Shown: in pieces, positions 25,351-34,313 of the stretch
Position numbering within the stretch: the stretch's first letter is position 1
Layout: each line of letters begins with the position of its first letter
From: Chryseobacterium indologenes
Lineage (GTDB): Bacteria > Bacteroidota > Bacteroidia > Flavobacteriales > Weeksellaceae
Reading direction: 5' to 3'
Length of the DNA: 64,000 nucleotides
Assembly: GCA_002439165.1 (NCBI GenBank)
Contig: DJTE01000029.1
Span: 88,003 to 152,002 of the forward strand
The notes under the pieces: generated by a model
Seen by the model: the letters and a program-made list of their open reading frames with translations, nothing else
Told to the model about the DNA's origin: nothing
The model's database searches: none
Position numbers and translations under genes: made by a program

Positions 25351-26553
25351 ATGAAGAATTTTTTAATCGTTGGCGCTATCTTCTTTATTTTAGAAGTTTA
25401 TATTTACCAGGCCATAAGGACTTTAACCGATAATTTCTGGATACGGCTCGGATATTGGGTGGTATCTTTGGCTGTTTACGGGTTTTTCGCCTATGAAGTC
25501 TCTCATTTCCAAAAGGCAGACAGAACTTCGCTGAGAGCCCAGATCGCTATTTCCCTGTTTCTGATCTTTATTCTTCCGAAAATTTTCATCGTCCTGTTTT
25601 TACTGATTGATGATATTTTCAGAACAGGAAGCTATTTAGTAGGTTTAACACAGCCTAAAGAGAACTTTTTCCCGGAGCGAAGAAAGTTTCTGAGCCTGGT
25701 CGGGCTGGGGCTAGGAGGTGTACTTTCAGCTCTTTTTATTGATGGAATTACCTTCGGAAAATACAGACATAAAGTAAGAAAGATCAAAGTAAAAATACCG
25801 GGATTGGGTAAAAGCTTTAAAGGCTATAAAATTATCCAGATCTCTGACGTTCACAGCGGAAGTTTCCCGGATCCTGACAAGCTTCAGCACGCAGTTGACC
25901 TGATCAATGAACAGAAGCCCGACCTCGTGCTTTTCACCGGAGATATGGTGAATAATGTGGCGGAGGAGTTTAAACCCTTCATCCCGTTGTTTTCAAAAAT
26001 AAAAGCCAAAGACGGAAAATTAGCCGTACTCGGCAATCACGATTACGGAGATTATGTAACATGGACTTCCCCGGATGCTAAAAAGAAGAATCTGGATACC
26101 CTCATCGATTATGAAAGACAGGCCGGATTTGACATGCTGAGAAACGAAAACAGAATCATTGAAAGAAACGGCGAAAAATTATACATCCTCGGAGTTGAAA
26201 ACTGGGGGCTGAAGCCTTTCCCTCAATTCGGAAAGATTGATGATGCCTTAAAAGGAGTTCCGGAATCTGCTCCGAAGATCCTGATGAGCCACGACCCTAC
26301 CCACTTTGATTATGTGGTGAAAAAACACCCGGGAAACATCTATTTAACCCTTTCCGGGCATACCCACGGAATGCAGTTCGGACTTGATCTGAAAAATGTG
26401 AAGTGGTCTCCGGTACAATACCGTTACCCGAAATGGGCCGATCTGTATGAAAGTGAAGGAAAAATGCTTTACGTCAACAGAGGATTTGGAGTATTGGGCT
26501 ATCCGGGAAGAGTTGGAGTATTGCCGGAAATTACTCTTTTTGAATTAAGTTAA
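25351..26553 (+). CDS. Membrane-anchored metallophosphoesterase (YkuE-like)
   Basis: The 400-residue protein has about four N-terminal membrane helices (FLIVGAIFFILEVYIY, YWVVSLAVYGFFAYEV and two more) and a calcineurin-like phosphoesterase domain: IQISDVHSGSF, FTGDMVNN, LGNHDYGDY, MSHDPTHFDY and LSGHTHGMQ, which supply the two-metal site. The substrate is unknown; relatives act on lipid or nucleotide phosphates. I use the ATG at 25351, because a GTG seven codons upstream lies in the preceding terminator. Confidence 0.9.
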   Translation: MKNFLIVGAIFFILEVYIYQAIRTLTDNFWIRLGYWVVSLAVYGFFAYEVSHFQKADRTSLRAQIAISLFLIFILPKIFIVLFLLIDDIFRTGSYLVGLTQPKENFFPERRKFLSLVGLGLGGVLSALFIDGITFGKYRHKVRKIKVKIPGLGKSFKGYKIIQISDVHSGSFPDPDKLQHAVDLINEQKPDLVLFTGDMVNNVAEEFKPFIPLFSKIKAKDGKLAVLGNHDYGDYVTWTSPDAKKKNLDTLIDYERQAGFDMLRNENRIIERNGEKLYILGVENWGLKPFPQFGKIDDALKGVPESAPKILMSHDPTHFDYVVKKHPGNIYLTLSGHTHGMQFGLDLKNVKWSPVQYRYPKWADLYESEGKMLYVNRGFGVLGYPGRVGVLPEITLFELS

Positions 26554-26607
26554 GGAATACAAGGCTCAGTACATACCTTTCTCTCCTACAAAAGAACAGC
26601 ATTTGAT

Positions 26608-27240
26608 CTAAAGATATCTTTGAGCAAACAGCTCAATAAGTGTCTTTGAATCAAGTGCTTTTTTGTCCAGAGCAGTTAACGTTTCACGAACTTTCGGAAA
26701 TTCATCTACAAATTCAAGCCCTTTCTCTTCTTTCAAACTGAATTCTGCCATTATCGTCCTAAACCATTCTTCATCAGTTCCCCAATATTTAACATATTTG
26801 CTTTCATCAACAAATACCTCGATAAGAGTTTCACCGTCATTATAAATGAATCCATAATTAATAAAGGCATCCTCCACTAATTCATACTGATACCGGGCTA
26901 TAAAATCCAATGTTTTTTCTTTACTCTGATAGTTTCCATAATTAAGCTCAACATCCACATGCCCGAACAAAAACGAAACCTCTTCAGGAAGCGTCTGTGC
27001 CAATGCCATAATCAAACTCCAGAGCCTGGGGTTATCTATATTAATCTCAGCATAGAATCTGAAACCTAAAGAAGCATGTTCCGGGTTATCATCATCTTTT
27101 AAATTCAGAGTATACCCTTCAATAATATTCGCATATTGGCTTTCTTCCCATCTTTTTAAAATAGCCGGATTCTTTGGAAGTTCATCTTCATTTAAAAAAC
27201 GAATGGTTTTGGGTAATTGCAGCCGGGGTTTTATCATCAT
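26608..27240 (-). CDS. Hypothetical protein, 210 residues
   Basis: The protein is soluble and acidic, with several Trp and Tyr residues (WSLIMALAQTLPEEVSFLFGHVDVELNYG). I do not recognise the family. Its ATG directly follows the stop codon of the deacetylase-like gene with no gap, so the two are co-transcribed and probably coupled. No export signal or catalytic motif is visible. Confidence 0.75.
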   Translation of the reverse strand: MMIKPRLQLPKTIRFLNEDELPKNPAILKRWEESQYANIIEGYTLNLKDDDNPEHASLGFRFYAEINIDNPRLWSLIMALAQTLPEEVSFLFGHVDVELNYGNYQSKEKTLDFIARYQYELVEDAFINYGFIYNDGETLIEVFVDESKYVKYWGTDEEWFRTIMAEFSLKEEKGLEFVDEFPKVRETLTALDKKALDSKTLIELFAQRYL

Positions 27241-27993
27241 TTAGAATATATAATCTTTCATTCGGGAAGTAGCCAGCTCTTTCTCATTGATCCACGTAAG
27301 GAGAGCATCCAGTTTGTCCTCCATTTTTTTACCCGAAAACAGGCTCCTGTAAAATGGGATATCAAACCGGTATTTATTAAAATCGGTAAACTGCCAGGAG
27401 TTCAGATAGATCAGAACAAAATCATCATTTTTCAGGGTTTCGAATACCATATTCTGATAATACTTCATCGGCAGGATCTGAAATACAAAATCATTATACG
27501 GCAGCTGGCTGTATGGAGAAATACTTTCCGGTACAATGCTCAGCCCGTCCTCTTCTGTGATCTCGGTATCTCTTTTCAGTCTTTTGAAGGGGAAAAGAAT
27601 ATCCGCATTATCGATATTGGAGATATAGTTAAATTCCAGTGATTTCAGATTTTCCTGAGGTTCCTTGTGATCTTTCTGCCGGATCCCCCGGATCTGTTTT
27701 TCCAGAAGTTCCTGGATATTTTTCTTCACCTCTTCTATTTCCTGAAGATTTGATCTTCTGTTATAAAAAGCAATTTCATGCCCCTGGGATGAAATTGCTT
27801 TGATTAAATTTTTAAGTTTTTCCGCAATGGAAATCTCCACAAAAAAACTTGCTTTTACATCGTGAATATCTAAAATTCTCAACAGTGCTTTGGTATTGTC
27901 TTCTGTAATTTTCAATCTTTCATCATCAGAAATCTGAGCCTCTTTTTTAGCAGGAGCTTCCATATTCAGGATGTTAAAAGTGAGCAATATCAT
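27241..27993 (-). CDS. Polysaccharide deacetylase-fold protein with degenerate active site
   Basis: The 250-residue protein resembles NodB-domain deacetylases in layout: an initial ILLTFN strand, KASFFVEI and SSQGHEIAFYNRRS. The usual metal-binding Asp pair after TF is replaced by NI, and the second His of the HxxxH-type motif is missing, so catalytic activity is doubtful. It has no clear signal peptide, which is also unusual. It is paired without a gap with a downstream hypothetical gene. Confidence 0.65.
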   Translation of the reverse strand: MILLTFNILNMEAPAKKEAQISDDERLKITEDNTKALLRILDIHDVKASFFVEISIAEKLKNLIKAISSQGHEIAFYNRRSNLQEIEEVKKNIQELLEKQIRGIRQKDHKEPQENLKSLEFNYISNIDNADILFPFKRLKRDTEITEEDGLSIVPESISPYSQLPYNDFVFQILPMKYYQNMVFETLKNDDFVLIYLNSWQFTDFNKYRFDIPFYRSLFSGKKMEDKLDALLTWINEKELATSRMKDYIF

Positions 27994-28077
27994 ATGAACT
28001 AAATTTTAGATAATATTTATAATCAATTAAAAATCAGATGTTAAATAAATTTTTAATTAAACTTTAACTTGAAGTAA

Positions 28078-29043
28078 TTATTTTTTAGCTAATTTTACTT
28101 TAAGATTTTTGATCATGTCTTTCGTCATCTCGGAAATTCCGAAATCGTAGGTCAGCCCCCAGTCTTTTTTAGCGACAGAATCATCAATGGAAGCCGGCCA
28201 GGAATCTGCAATTGCCTGTCTGAAATCCGGGTTATAATCAATGGTAAAATCCGGAATTTCTTTTTGGATTTCTTCAGCCAGTTCTTTCGGGGTAAATGAC
28301 ATTCCTCCCAGATTATATGATGAACGGACCGTTAAACTTTCTTTCGGAGCTTCCATCAGTTTCAGGGTTGCATTGATGGCATCATCCATATACAGCATCG
28401 GCATTCCTGTATTTTCGGAAATGAAGCTTGTATATTTTCCGTCTTCTATCGCTTTGTAAAAAATCTCCACTGCATAATCTGTGGTTCCGCCACCGGCCGG
28501 AGTTTTCCATGAAATCAGTCCAGGATACCTGATGCTTCTTACATCTACCCCGTGTTTGTCGAAATAGTACTCACACCACTTCTCCCCTGCCATTTTAGAG
28601 ATTCCGTACACGGTAGTCGGATTCAGAACTACATCCTGTCCTACGTCATGCTTTGGAATTCCTTTTCCAAACACAGCGATTGAACTTGGCCAGAAGATCT
28701 TTTTAATCAGTCCTTCTTTCGCCATTTCGCAAAAGTGAAGCAGAGGTTCCAGATTCAGTTTCCAGGCAAAAACAGGCTGCTTTTCAGAGGTCCCTGACAG
28801 AAGTGAAGCCAGATTATATACAGTTGTGATATCGTAATCTTTAATCACCTGTCTTACCAGTTGGGTATTGGTAACGTCCATTCTTTCATAATGAGCAGCG
28901 GAAGTAATTCCCTCCTGCCATCTGTCCAGTCCTGAAGCAACTACATTGTCTGCTCCGTGAATTTCAACAAGTCTGTTGGTAAGTTCGGTGCCGATTTGTC
29001 CCAGAGCACCCGTAATCAGTATTCTTTCCGTATAGGATTCCAT
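28078..29043 (-). CDS. L-threonine 3-dehydrogenase, SDR type (NAD-dependent epimerase family)
   Basis: The 321-residue extended SDR has the nucleotide motif ITGALGQIG (about 10-18) and the active-site TTVYGISKMAGE (YxxxK). The segment SIRYPGLISWKTPAGGGTTDYAVEIFY is characteristic of short-chain threonine dehydrogenases, which make 2-amino-3-ketobutyrate. A broader epimerase function is the alternative. The gene stands alone with about 285 bases before ggt, in which I see no other gene. Confidence 0.87.
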   Translation of the reverse strand: MESYTERILITGALGQIGTELTNRLVEIHGADNVVASGLDRWQEGITSAAHYERMDVTNTQLVRQVIKDYDITTVYNLASLLSGTSEKQPVFAWKLNLEPLLHFCEMAKEGLIKKIFWPSSIAVFGKGIPKHDVGQDVVLNPTTVYGISKMAGEKWCEYYFDKHGVDVRSIRYPGLISWKTPAGGGTTDYAVEIFYKAIEDGKYTSFISENTGMPMLYMDDAINATLKLMEAPKESLTVRSSYNLGGMSFTPKELAEEIQKEIPDFTIDYNPDFRQAIADSWPASIDDSVAKKDWGLTYDFGISEMTKDMIKNLKVKLAKK

Positions 29044-29305
29044 TTTTCAGATTTTTTTTAGAATTGTACAAAAGTAAAAAAATCATGCTTATCATAATAA
29101 AAAAGGTACCTTAAAAACATTCTCTATAAAAGTGATTGAAAAAAATCATCATCAAAAATCAGATTTCCGGGAAAACAATCATAATCATATTTCAATGAAA
29201 AATAATCAACAGCATCAGCAGCAGGTACTTTTATTATCTGTCACTTATATCATGACGGAATATTCCATTGGATTAGCGGGCAGCTCTTTACATTGAAAAA
29301 ATATC

Positions 29306-29313
29306 TACTTTTG
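29306..29313 (+). promoter_or_regulatory. -7 box upstream of ggt
   Basis: TACTTTTG matches TAnnTTTG exactly, 16 bases upstream of the ATG. Confidence 0.55.
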
Positions 29314-29329
29314 TTATAAAGAAAATCCT

Positions 29330-31018
29330 ATGAAGAAGTTTTTTATCACCGCAATCCTGCTGGCCGGTCCGTTTTATTGGGCCCAGTTTACAGATATCAG
29401 CATTGTAAAAGAGGTAAAAGTAAAGAATAAAGGCGTGGTGGTATCTGCTCATCCCCTGGCCAGTGAAGCAGGCGCAAAAGTACTTAAAATGGGCGGAAAT
29501 GCCTATGATGCTGTTGTTGCTGCACAATATGCCCTGGCTGTTGTATATCCCCAGGCAGGAAATATCGGAGGAGGCGGATTTTTAGTCGGTGTGAAAAACA
29601 ACGGAGAGAAATTTACTCTGGATTACAGGGAAACCGCTCCCAAAAAGGCTTCCAGAGATATGTATATCGATAAAAAAGGAAAAGCAGATACGGATCTTTC
29701 CCAAAACGGAAGACTGGCAGTAGGCGTTCCGGGAAGTGTCGCAGGTTTTTTTGCCACTTTAAAGTACTGCAAATTACCGATGGAAAAAATCATCCAGCCC
29801 GCCATTGACCTGGCGGAACAGGGATTTGCCATTACGGAACAGGAAGCTGATATGCTTAATAATAACAGGGAACATTTCTTAAAACACAATAAATCGGCCA
29901 CTGTTTTTGTGAAAGAAAGTCCGTGGAAAGCAGGTGATCTTCTGATTCAGAAGGAGCTTGCAGAAACCTTGAAACTCATCCAGAAGCAGGGAGCGAAAGG
30001 TTTTTATGAGGGAAAAACAGCTGAACTCCTGGTTGCTGAAATGAAAAAAGGCAATGGAATTATCACCCTGGAAGACCTTAAAAACTATAAAGTGGCGGAA
30101 AGAAAAGCTCTGGAATTCGATTACAAAGGCAATAAGGTGGTTTCAATGCCCCTGCCTTCAAGCGGCGGCGTTCTTCTCGCCCAGATGCTCAGAATGGCCA
30201 GCTTTGAAAATCTTGAGAAATACCAGCAGAACTCTGCAAAAGCCGTGCAGATCATGACAGAAGCAGAAAGAAGAGCTTTTGCGGACCGCGCAGAGTATAT
30301 GGGTGATCCTGATTTCATTCAGGATAAAACCGCTTATCTGATTTCTGATGATTATCTGAAAAACCGCTGGAAGAGTTTCAGCTTCAGTAAAGCAACGCCA
30401 AGTTCCGAAGTTGGAAAAATCATTCCCCAGCCTAAAGAATCTACCCAGACTACCCATATTTCCGTTCTGGATAAAGACGGAAATGCAGCTTCTGTAACCA
30501 CAACACTCAACGGCTATTATGGAAGTAAAGTAGTGGTTTCCGGAGCAGGATTCTTTCTAAATAATGAGATGGACGACTTTTCCATCAAGCCGGGGATTCC
30601 GAATATGTTCGGTGCCGTAGGCGGAGAAGCCAATTCAATACAGCCCAATAAAAGAATGCTTTCTTCCATGACCCCTACCATTCTTCTGAAAAACGGAAAA
30701 CCCTATATGGTTGTGGGAACTCCGGGAGGAACCACAATTCCTACTTCTGTATACCAGTCGATTGTGAATGTTGTGGACTTTAAACTGAATGCCAATATTT
30801 CCGTTAATGCTCCTAAATTCCATCACCAGTGGCTTCCGGAAACCATTAAGGTTGAAAATAATTTCCCCGAAAGTACAATCGCTGAACTGCAGAGTAAAAA
30901 TTACGTGATTGAAAAAGTAAAACAGATCGGAAAAACAGAAATGATCGTTCTTGATGACAACGGAAATATTCATGCTGTGGCAGACGGCCGTGGTGACGAT
31001 TCCGTTGCGGTTGAATAA
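29330..31018 (+). CDS. ggt: Gamma-glutamyltranspeptidase
   Basis: GGT is an Ntn-hydrolase that cleaves gamma-glutamyl bonds such as those of glutathione, usually in the periplasm. The 562-residue precursor has a signal peptide ending YWAQ. The autoprocessing nucleophile is the first Thr of TTHISV, at about residue 374, which gives the expected large and small subunits. Other landmarks are GNIGGGGF, PSSGGVLLAQ and GTPGGTTIPTS. It is monocistronic with a terminator. Confidence 0.95.
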   Translation: MKKFFITAILLAGPFYWAQFTDISIVKEVKVKNKGVVVSAHPLASEAGAKVLKMGGNAYDAVVAAQYALAVVYPQAGNIGGGGFLVGVKNNGEKFTLDYRETAPKKASRDMYIDKKGKADTDLSQNGRLAVGVPGSVAGFFATLKYCKLPMEKIIQPAIDLAEQGFAITEQEADMLNNNREHFLKHNKSATVFVKESPWKAGDLLIQKELAETLKLIQKQGAKGFYEGKTAELLVAEMKKGNGIITLEDLKNYKVAERKALEFDYKGNKVVSMPLPSSGGVLLAQMLRMASFENLEKYQQNSAKAVQIMTEAERRAFADRAEYMGDPDFIQDKTAYLISDDYLKNRWKSFSFSKATPSSEVGKIIPQPKESTQTTHISVLDKDGNAASVTTTLNGYYGSKVVVSGAGFFLNNEMDDFSIKPGIPNMFGAVGGEANSIQPNKRMLSSMTPTILLKNGKPYMVVGTPGGTTIPTSVYQSIVNVVDFKLNANISVNAPKFHHQWLPETIKVENNFPESTIAELQSKNYVIEKVKQIGKTEMIVLDDNGNIHAVADGRGDDSVAVE

Positions 31019-31041
31019 AAGAATCTCACAAATAGTTTCAT

Positions 31042-31077
31042 AAAAATATCCCGGGTAATAGGGACCGGGATATTTTT
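31042..31077 (+). terminator. Terminator after ggt
   Basis: AAAAATATCCCGG pairs with CCGGGATATTTTT around a short loop, followed by further T residues. Confidence 0.88.
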
Positions 31078-31175
31078 TTATCTGTCTCATCCCAAAGCCG
31101 GCAGGCAGCAATTAAAAGCCCTCAATTATTCCTGACTTTTGTCATGTTTTCACATAAAATTCTTAATTTTCCGCC

Positions 31176-32540
31176 TTGAAAACAAGACTCTCTTTGAAAG
31201 CTAAAAAAATCTATCAGCAACTTTATTTCCAGGTGATTATTGCGATAGCCGCGGGTATTCTTTTGGGAAATTTTTACCCTGAACTGGGTGAAAAAATGAA
31301 ACCTCTGGGCGACGGATTCATTAAACTCGTTAAAATGATTATCGCACCGGTGATCTTCATTACCCTCACTCTGGGAATCGCTCACATGACTGATCTTAAA
31401 AAAGTAGGAAGAATCGCTGTAAAGGCTATGATCTATTTTTTCACGTTTTCCACTTTAGCCCTTATCATAGGTCTGGTAGTAGGAAATCTGCTTCAGCCGG
31501 GACATGGGCTGAATATTGATCCGTCCACGCTTTCCGGAGACGTTTCCCAGTATCAGCAGAAAGCCCATGAGACTACTCTGACCGGATTTATTATGAATAT
31601 TATTCCGGATACCCTTTTCAGTCCGCTGGTGGGTGAAAATATTCTCCAGGTGCTTCTAGTGGCGATACTGATGGGAACAGCTCTTGTTTTAACGAAAGAG
31701 AAAAGCCGGAAAGTGACTGATTTTCTTCAGGATCTTTCAACACCCGTTTTCAAAATTGTTCATATGCTGATGAAGCTGGCTCCCGTCGGTGCTTTTGGAG
31801 CTATGGCTTTTACGATTGGTAAATACGGCCTTCATTCGGTTCTGAATCTGATATTTCTGGTGGCCACATTTTATATTACGTCTTTCCTGTTTGTTGTTCT
31901 GGTATTAGGAGCCGTGGCATGGTATAACGGATTTAACATTTTTAAACTGATGTTTTATCTGAAGGAAGAACTTCTTCTCGTTTTAGGAACCAGCTCTTCC
32001 GAATCTGCCCTTCCGGGGATTATGGAAAAACTTGAAAAGGCAGGCTGCTCCAGAGCGATTGTGGGGCTGGTGGTCCCAACCGGGTATTCTTTTAATCTGG
32101 ATGGAACCAATATTTATATGACGCTGGCTTCTTTATTTATTGCACAGGCTCTGAATATCCATCTTCCAGTTGAAAAACAGCTGATGCTGCTTCTGGTAGC
32201 TATGCTCAGTTCAAAAGGGGCTGCCGGCGTTACGGGTGCCGGATTTGTAACATTGGCCGCTACTCTGGCTGTTGTTCCGGAAATCCCGATTGCCGGAATG
32301 ACTCTGATTCTGGGAATTGATAAATTTATGAGTGAATGCCGGGCCTTAACCAATGTTATCGGAAACTCTGTGGCAACAGTGGTTGTCGCCAACTGGGAAA
32401 AACAACTGGATAAAAAGCAGCTGCGGTACTGCCTTGATCATCCGGCTGAGATAGAAAAAAAATCTGGAAGTGTAACCAAAAGCCGAATCCGTTCCGGAAA
32501 GATTAAACCAGAATATTCAGGCTGGCAGGCAGTACTTTAA
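31176..32540 (+). CDS. Dicarboxylate/amino acid:cation symporter (DAACS, GltP/DctA type)
   Basis: The 454-residue carrier has the DAACS signatures: the serine-rich reentrant loop GTSSSESALPGIMEKLEKAG, then PTGYSFNLDGTNIYMTLASLFIAQA, and SSKGAAGVTGAGFVTLAATL. It imports glutamate, aspartate or C4-dicarboxylates with protons or sodium. The start appears to be TTG (MKTRLSLKAKK); no nearby ATG covers the first helix. The last 38 bases overlap the end of the convergent lipid-kinase gene. Confidence 0.92.
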   Translation: MKTRLSLKAKKIYQQLYFQVIIAIAAGILLGNFYPELGEKMKPLGDGFIKLVKMIIAPVIFITLTLGIAHMTDLKKVGRIAVKAMIYFFTFSTLALIIGLVVGNLLQPGHGLNIDPSTLSGDVSQYQQKAHETTLTGFIMNIIPDTLFSPLVGENILQVLLVAILMGTALVLTKEKSRKVTDFLQDLSTPVFKIVHMLMKLAPVGAFGAMAFTIGKYGLHSVLNLIFLVATFYITSFLFVVLVLGAVAWYNGFNIFKLMFYLKEELLLVLGTSSSESALPGIMEKLEKAGCSRAIVGLVVPTGYSFNLDGTNIYMTLASLFIAQALNIHLPVEKQLMLLLVAMLSSKGAAGVTGAGFVTLAATLAVVPEIPIAGMTLILGIDKFMSECRALTNVIGNSVATVVVANWEKQLDKKQLRYCLDHPAEIEKKSGSVTKSRIRSGKIKPEYSGWQAVL

Positions 32541-33354
32541 CATGAACCGGAGATTTTATTTTATTGAATTCTCCGTCAAGGTGCCAGTTTTTGGTATTCA
32601 CCTTAAATGATATTTCGGAAACGGGAAGATAAGTAACATATTCGTCGTCTTTCAGCCTTTTGGTAAACATTCTGAAAGCAAAAAGAGCGGAATAGGTAAG
32701 CGGAAATTTTTTCACCAGCACCATATCGACGAGCCCGTCGCTTTTACTCGCTTTCGGGGCGATATAAGCGTTATTTCCGAACTGGCGGGTATTGGCAATA
32801 TTCAGCATCAGGTATTTTCCGTTGTATTTCCGGTATTCTTCATCTAAAAATTTAACCTTGATGGGTTTATAGTTGAAGAATGTTTTGAGGGAAACCTTAA
32901 TGTAGTTTTTAAATCCACGGTTTGTTTTTTCAAACTCTTTCACCACTTTCCCGTCAAAACCTGTTCCCGAAACATTGATGGAAAGCCTTTCATTCACCAT
33001 GAATGTATCTATTTTTCTTGATTTTCCTGTTTTAATCTTTTCTAAAAGTTCATCCAGGTTTTTATTGAAACGGGTTTCATTGGAGAATCCATTGCCTGAT
33101 CCGGCCGGAAATATAGCCAGGATCTTCTCTGTATTGATCAGGTTTCTGGCAACGGTAGAAATAGTTCCGTCCCCTCCGATGGCCACAAAGATGTCTACCT
33201 GGTCAAAACAGGTTCTGATAAAATCATCCGTTCCCTGAATAGATTCGGAAATATAATATAAGGGATTATCGACCTTTTTTTTCAGTTCATTAAGAAATGG
33301 CTGATAATTCTTCTTAGCCGAAAAAGGATTAATGATAAAAGCTGCTTTTTCCAT
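32503..33354 (-). CDS. Diacylglycerol/lipid kinase family protein (YegS/BmrU-like)
   Basis: The 283-residue DAGK-catalytic-domain protein has the nucleotide motif GGDGTISTVAR and GSGNGFSNE, and the domain opens with AAFIINPFSAKKN. It phosphorylates a lipid, possibly diacylglycerol. I set the start at the ATG at 33354; the open frame upstream runs through a terminator. The 3' end overlaps the convergent symporter gene by 38 bases, so the C-termini SLNILV and SGWQAVL share DNA. Confidence 0.9.
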   Translation of the reverse strand: MEKAAFIINPFSAKKNYQPFLNELKKKVDNPLYYISESIQGTDDFIRTCFDQVDIFVAIGGDGTISTVARNLINTEKILAIFPAGSGNGFSNETRFNKNLDELLEKIKTGKSRKIDTFMVNERLSINVSGTGFDGKVVKEFEKTNRGFKNYIKVSLKTFFNYKPIKVKFLDEEYRKYNGKYLMLNIANTRQFGNNAYIAPKASKSDGLVDMVLVKKFPLTYSALFAFRMFTKRLKDDEYVTYLPVSEISFKVNTKNWHLDGEFNKIKSPVHVKVLPASLNILV

Positions 33355-33368
33355 TACCGCAAAAATAG

Positions 33369-33396
33369 AAAATGCTTCCTGATCGGGAAGCATTTT
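33369..33396 (-). terminator. Terminator after the DUF3298 lipoprotein gene
   Basis: AAAATGCTTCC pairs with GGAAGCATTTT around a 6-base loop. It lies between two leftward genes and separates their transcripts. Confidence 0.85.
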
Positions 33397-33398
33397 AT

Positions 33399-34223
33399 TT
33401 ATTTTATTTTCATTCTTTCTTTAAATTCGGTGTTCAGGGTACCTTCCAGATCTTTCCAGGAAACAGGAATAATGATATCTCCTGCTGCAAAAGCGGCAAT
33501 TTCATAAGGGCTGTAATGAAAATACAGGTTTTCCCGATCAAAGTAGAAATTATCTGTTACGGGAATTTTTTCCACCAAAAGCATTTCTGAGTTCTTCACC
33601 TCTCCTTTTTCATCTGTTGCTCCGTTGGGAATCTTATTGACATTGTTCATAAGAAATGTCTCAAGTCTGGCTTTGGGCATGGAGGTAATATCTTTAAGGA
33701 GCAGTCTTTTATTCTTTTTAAGATCAAAAACTCTCTCTGAAAATCCGTATTCGTCATGAGCACCGCCTATATATGAGCTCTGAGCATATTTAATATGCAT
33801 ATAGTCATTGATATTGGAAACCAGACTCATCCTGGATTCCGAATACCATTTCCGGGCGTAGGAAATATCTGAAAGCACGTCTTTACTTTCATTTTTTACA
33901 GAGCTGAAATAGTTATTTTTTTCATTATCCATATAGGCAGCCAGTCCTGTTTTAGAAAAATCTTTAATTCCACTGTTATGAAAATAGATACTGTCCAGCA
34001 GCTTTTTATCTTTCAGTTCCGGAAAAACCAGCATGTTGGATGAGAAAAGTACAGACAGCGAATCACTGATTTTCACAGAGTCGGAAACGCTCACAGAGTC
34101 TATTTTTAATTTTACAGGCAAAAGGTTTTCCGTTTCGGTTTGGGAAATCTCATTTTTTTCTTTTTTGCAGGCAGAAAAGGTGAGTAAGGAAGAAACAGCC
34201 AGAACAGCCATACTTTTTTTCAT
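33399..34223 (-). CDS. DUF3298/DUF4163 (RsiV-like) lipoprotein
   Basis: The 274-residue protein has a lipoprotein signal, MKKSMAVLAVSSLLTFSAC, with Cys at 19. The C-terminal half resembles the DUF3298 domain: YMHIKYAQSSYIGGAHDEYGFSERVFDLKKNKRLLLKDI and FHYSPYEIAAFAAGDIIIPVSW. RsiV-type domains bind lysozyme in other phyla, but that role is not established here. The ATG at 34223 is preferred because the frame upstream enters a terminator. Confidence 0.82.
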   Translation of the reverse strand: MKKSMAVLAVSSLLTFSACKKEKNEISQTETENLLPVKLKIDSVSVSDSVKISDSLSVLFSSNMLVFPELKDKKLLDSIYFHNSGIKDFSKTGLAAYMDNEKNNYFSSVKNESKDVLSDISYARKWYSESRMSLVSNINDYMHIKYAQSSYIGGAHDEYGFSERVFDLKKNKRLLLKDITSMPKARLETFLMNNVNKIPNGATDEKGEVKNSEMLLVEKIPVTDNFYFDRENLYFHYSPYEIAAFAAGDIIIPVSWKDLEGTLNTEFKERMKIK

Positions 34224-34248
34224 AATTTCAATTTCTGATAACAAAGCA

Positions 34249-34276
34249 AAAACCATTCAAAAAGATGAATGGTTTT
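34249..34276 (-). terminator. Terminator after the DUF3857 gene at 34.3 kb
   Basis: AAAACCATTCA pairs with TGAATGGTTTT around a 6-base loop, 38 bases beyond the stop of the leftward gene at 34314. Confidence 0.8.
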
Positions 34277-34313
34277 GAAAAAATTATGTTTTTTTGTGTG
34301 CCAGATCCGCATA

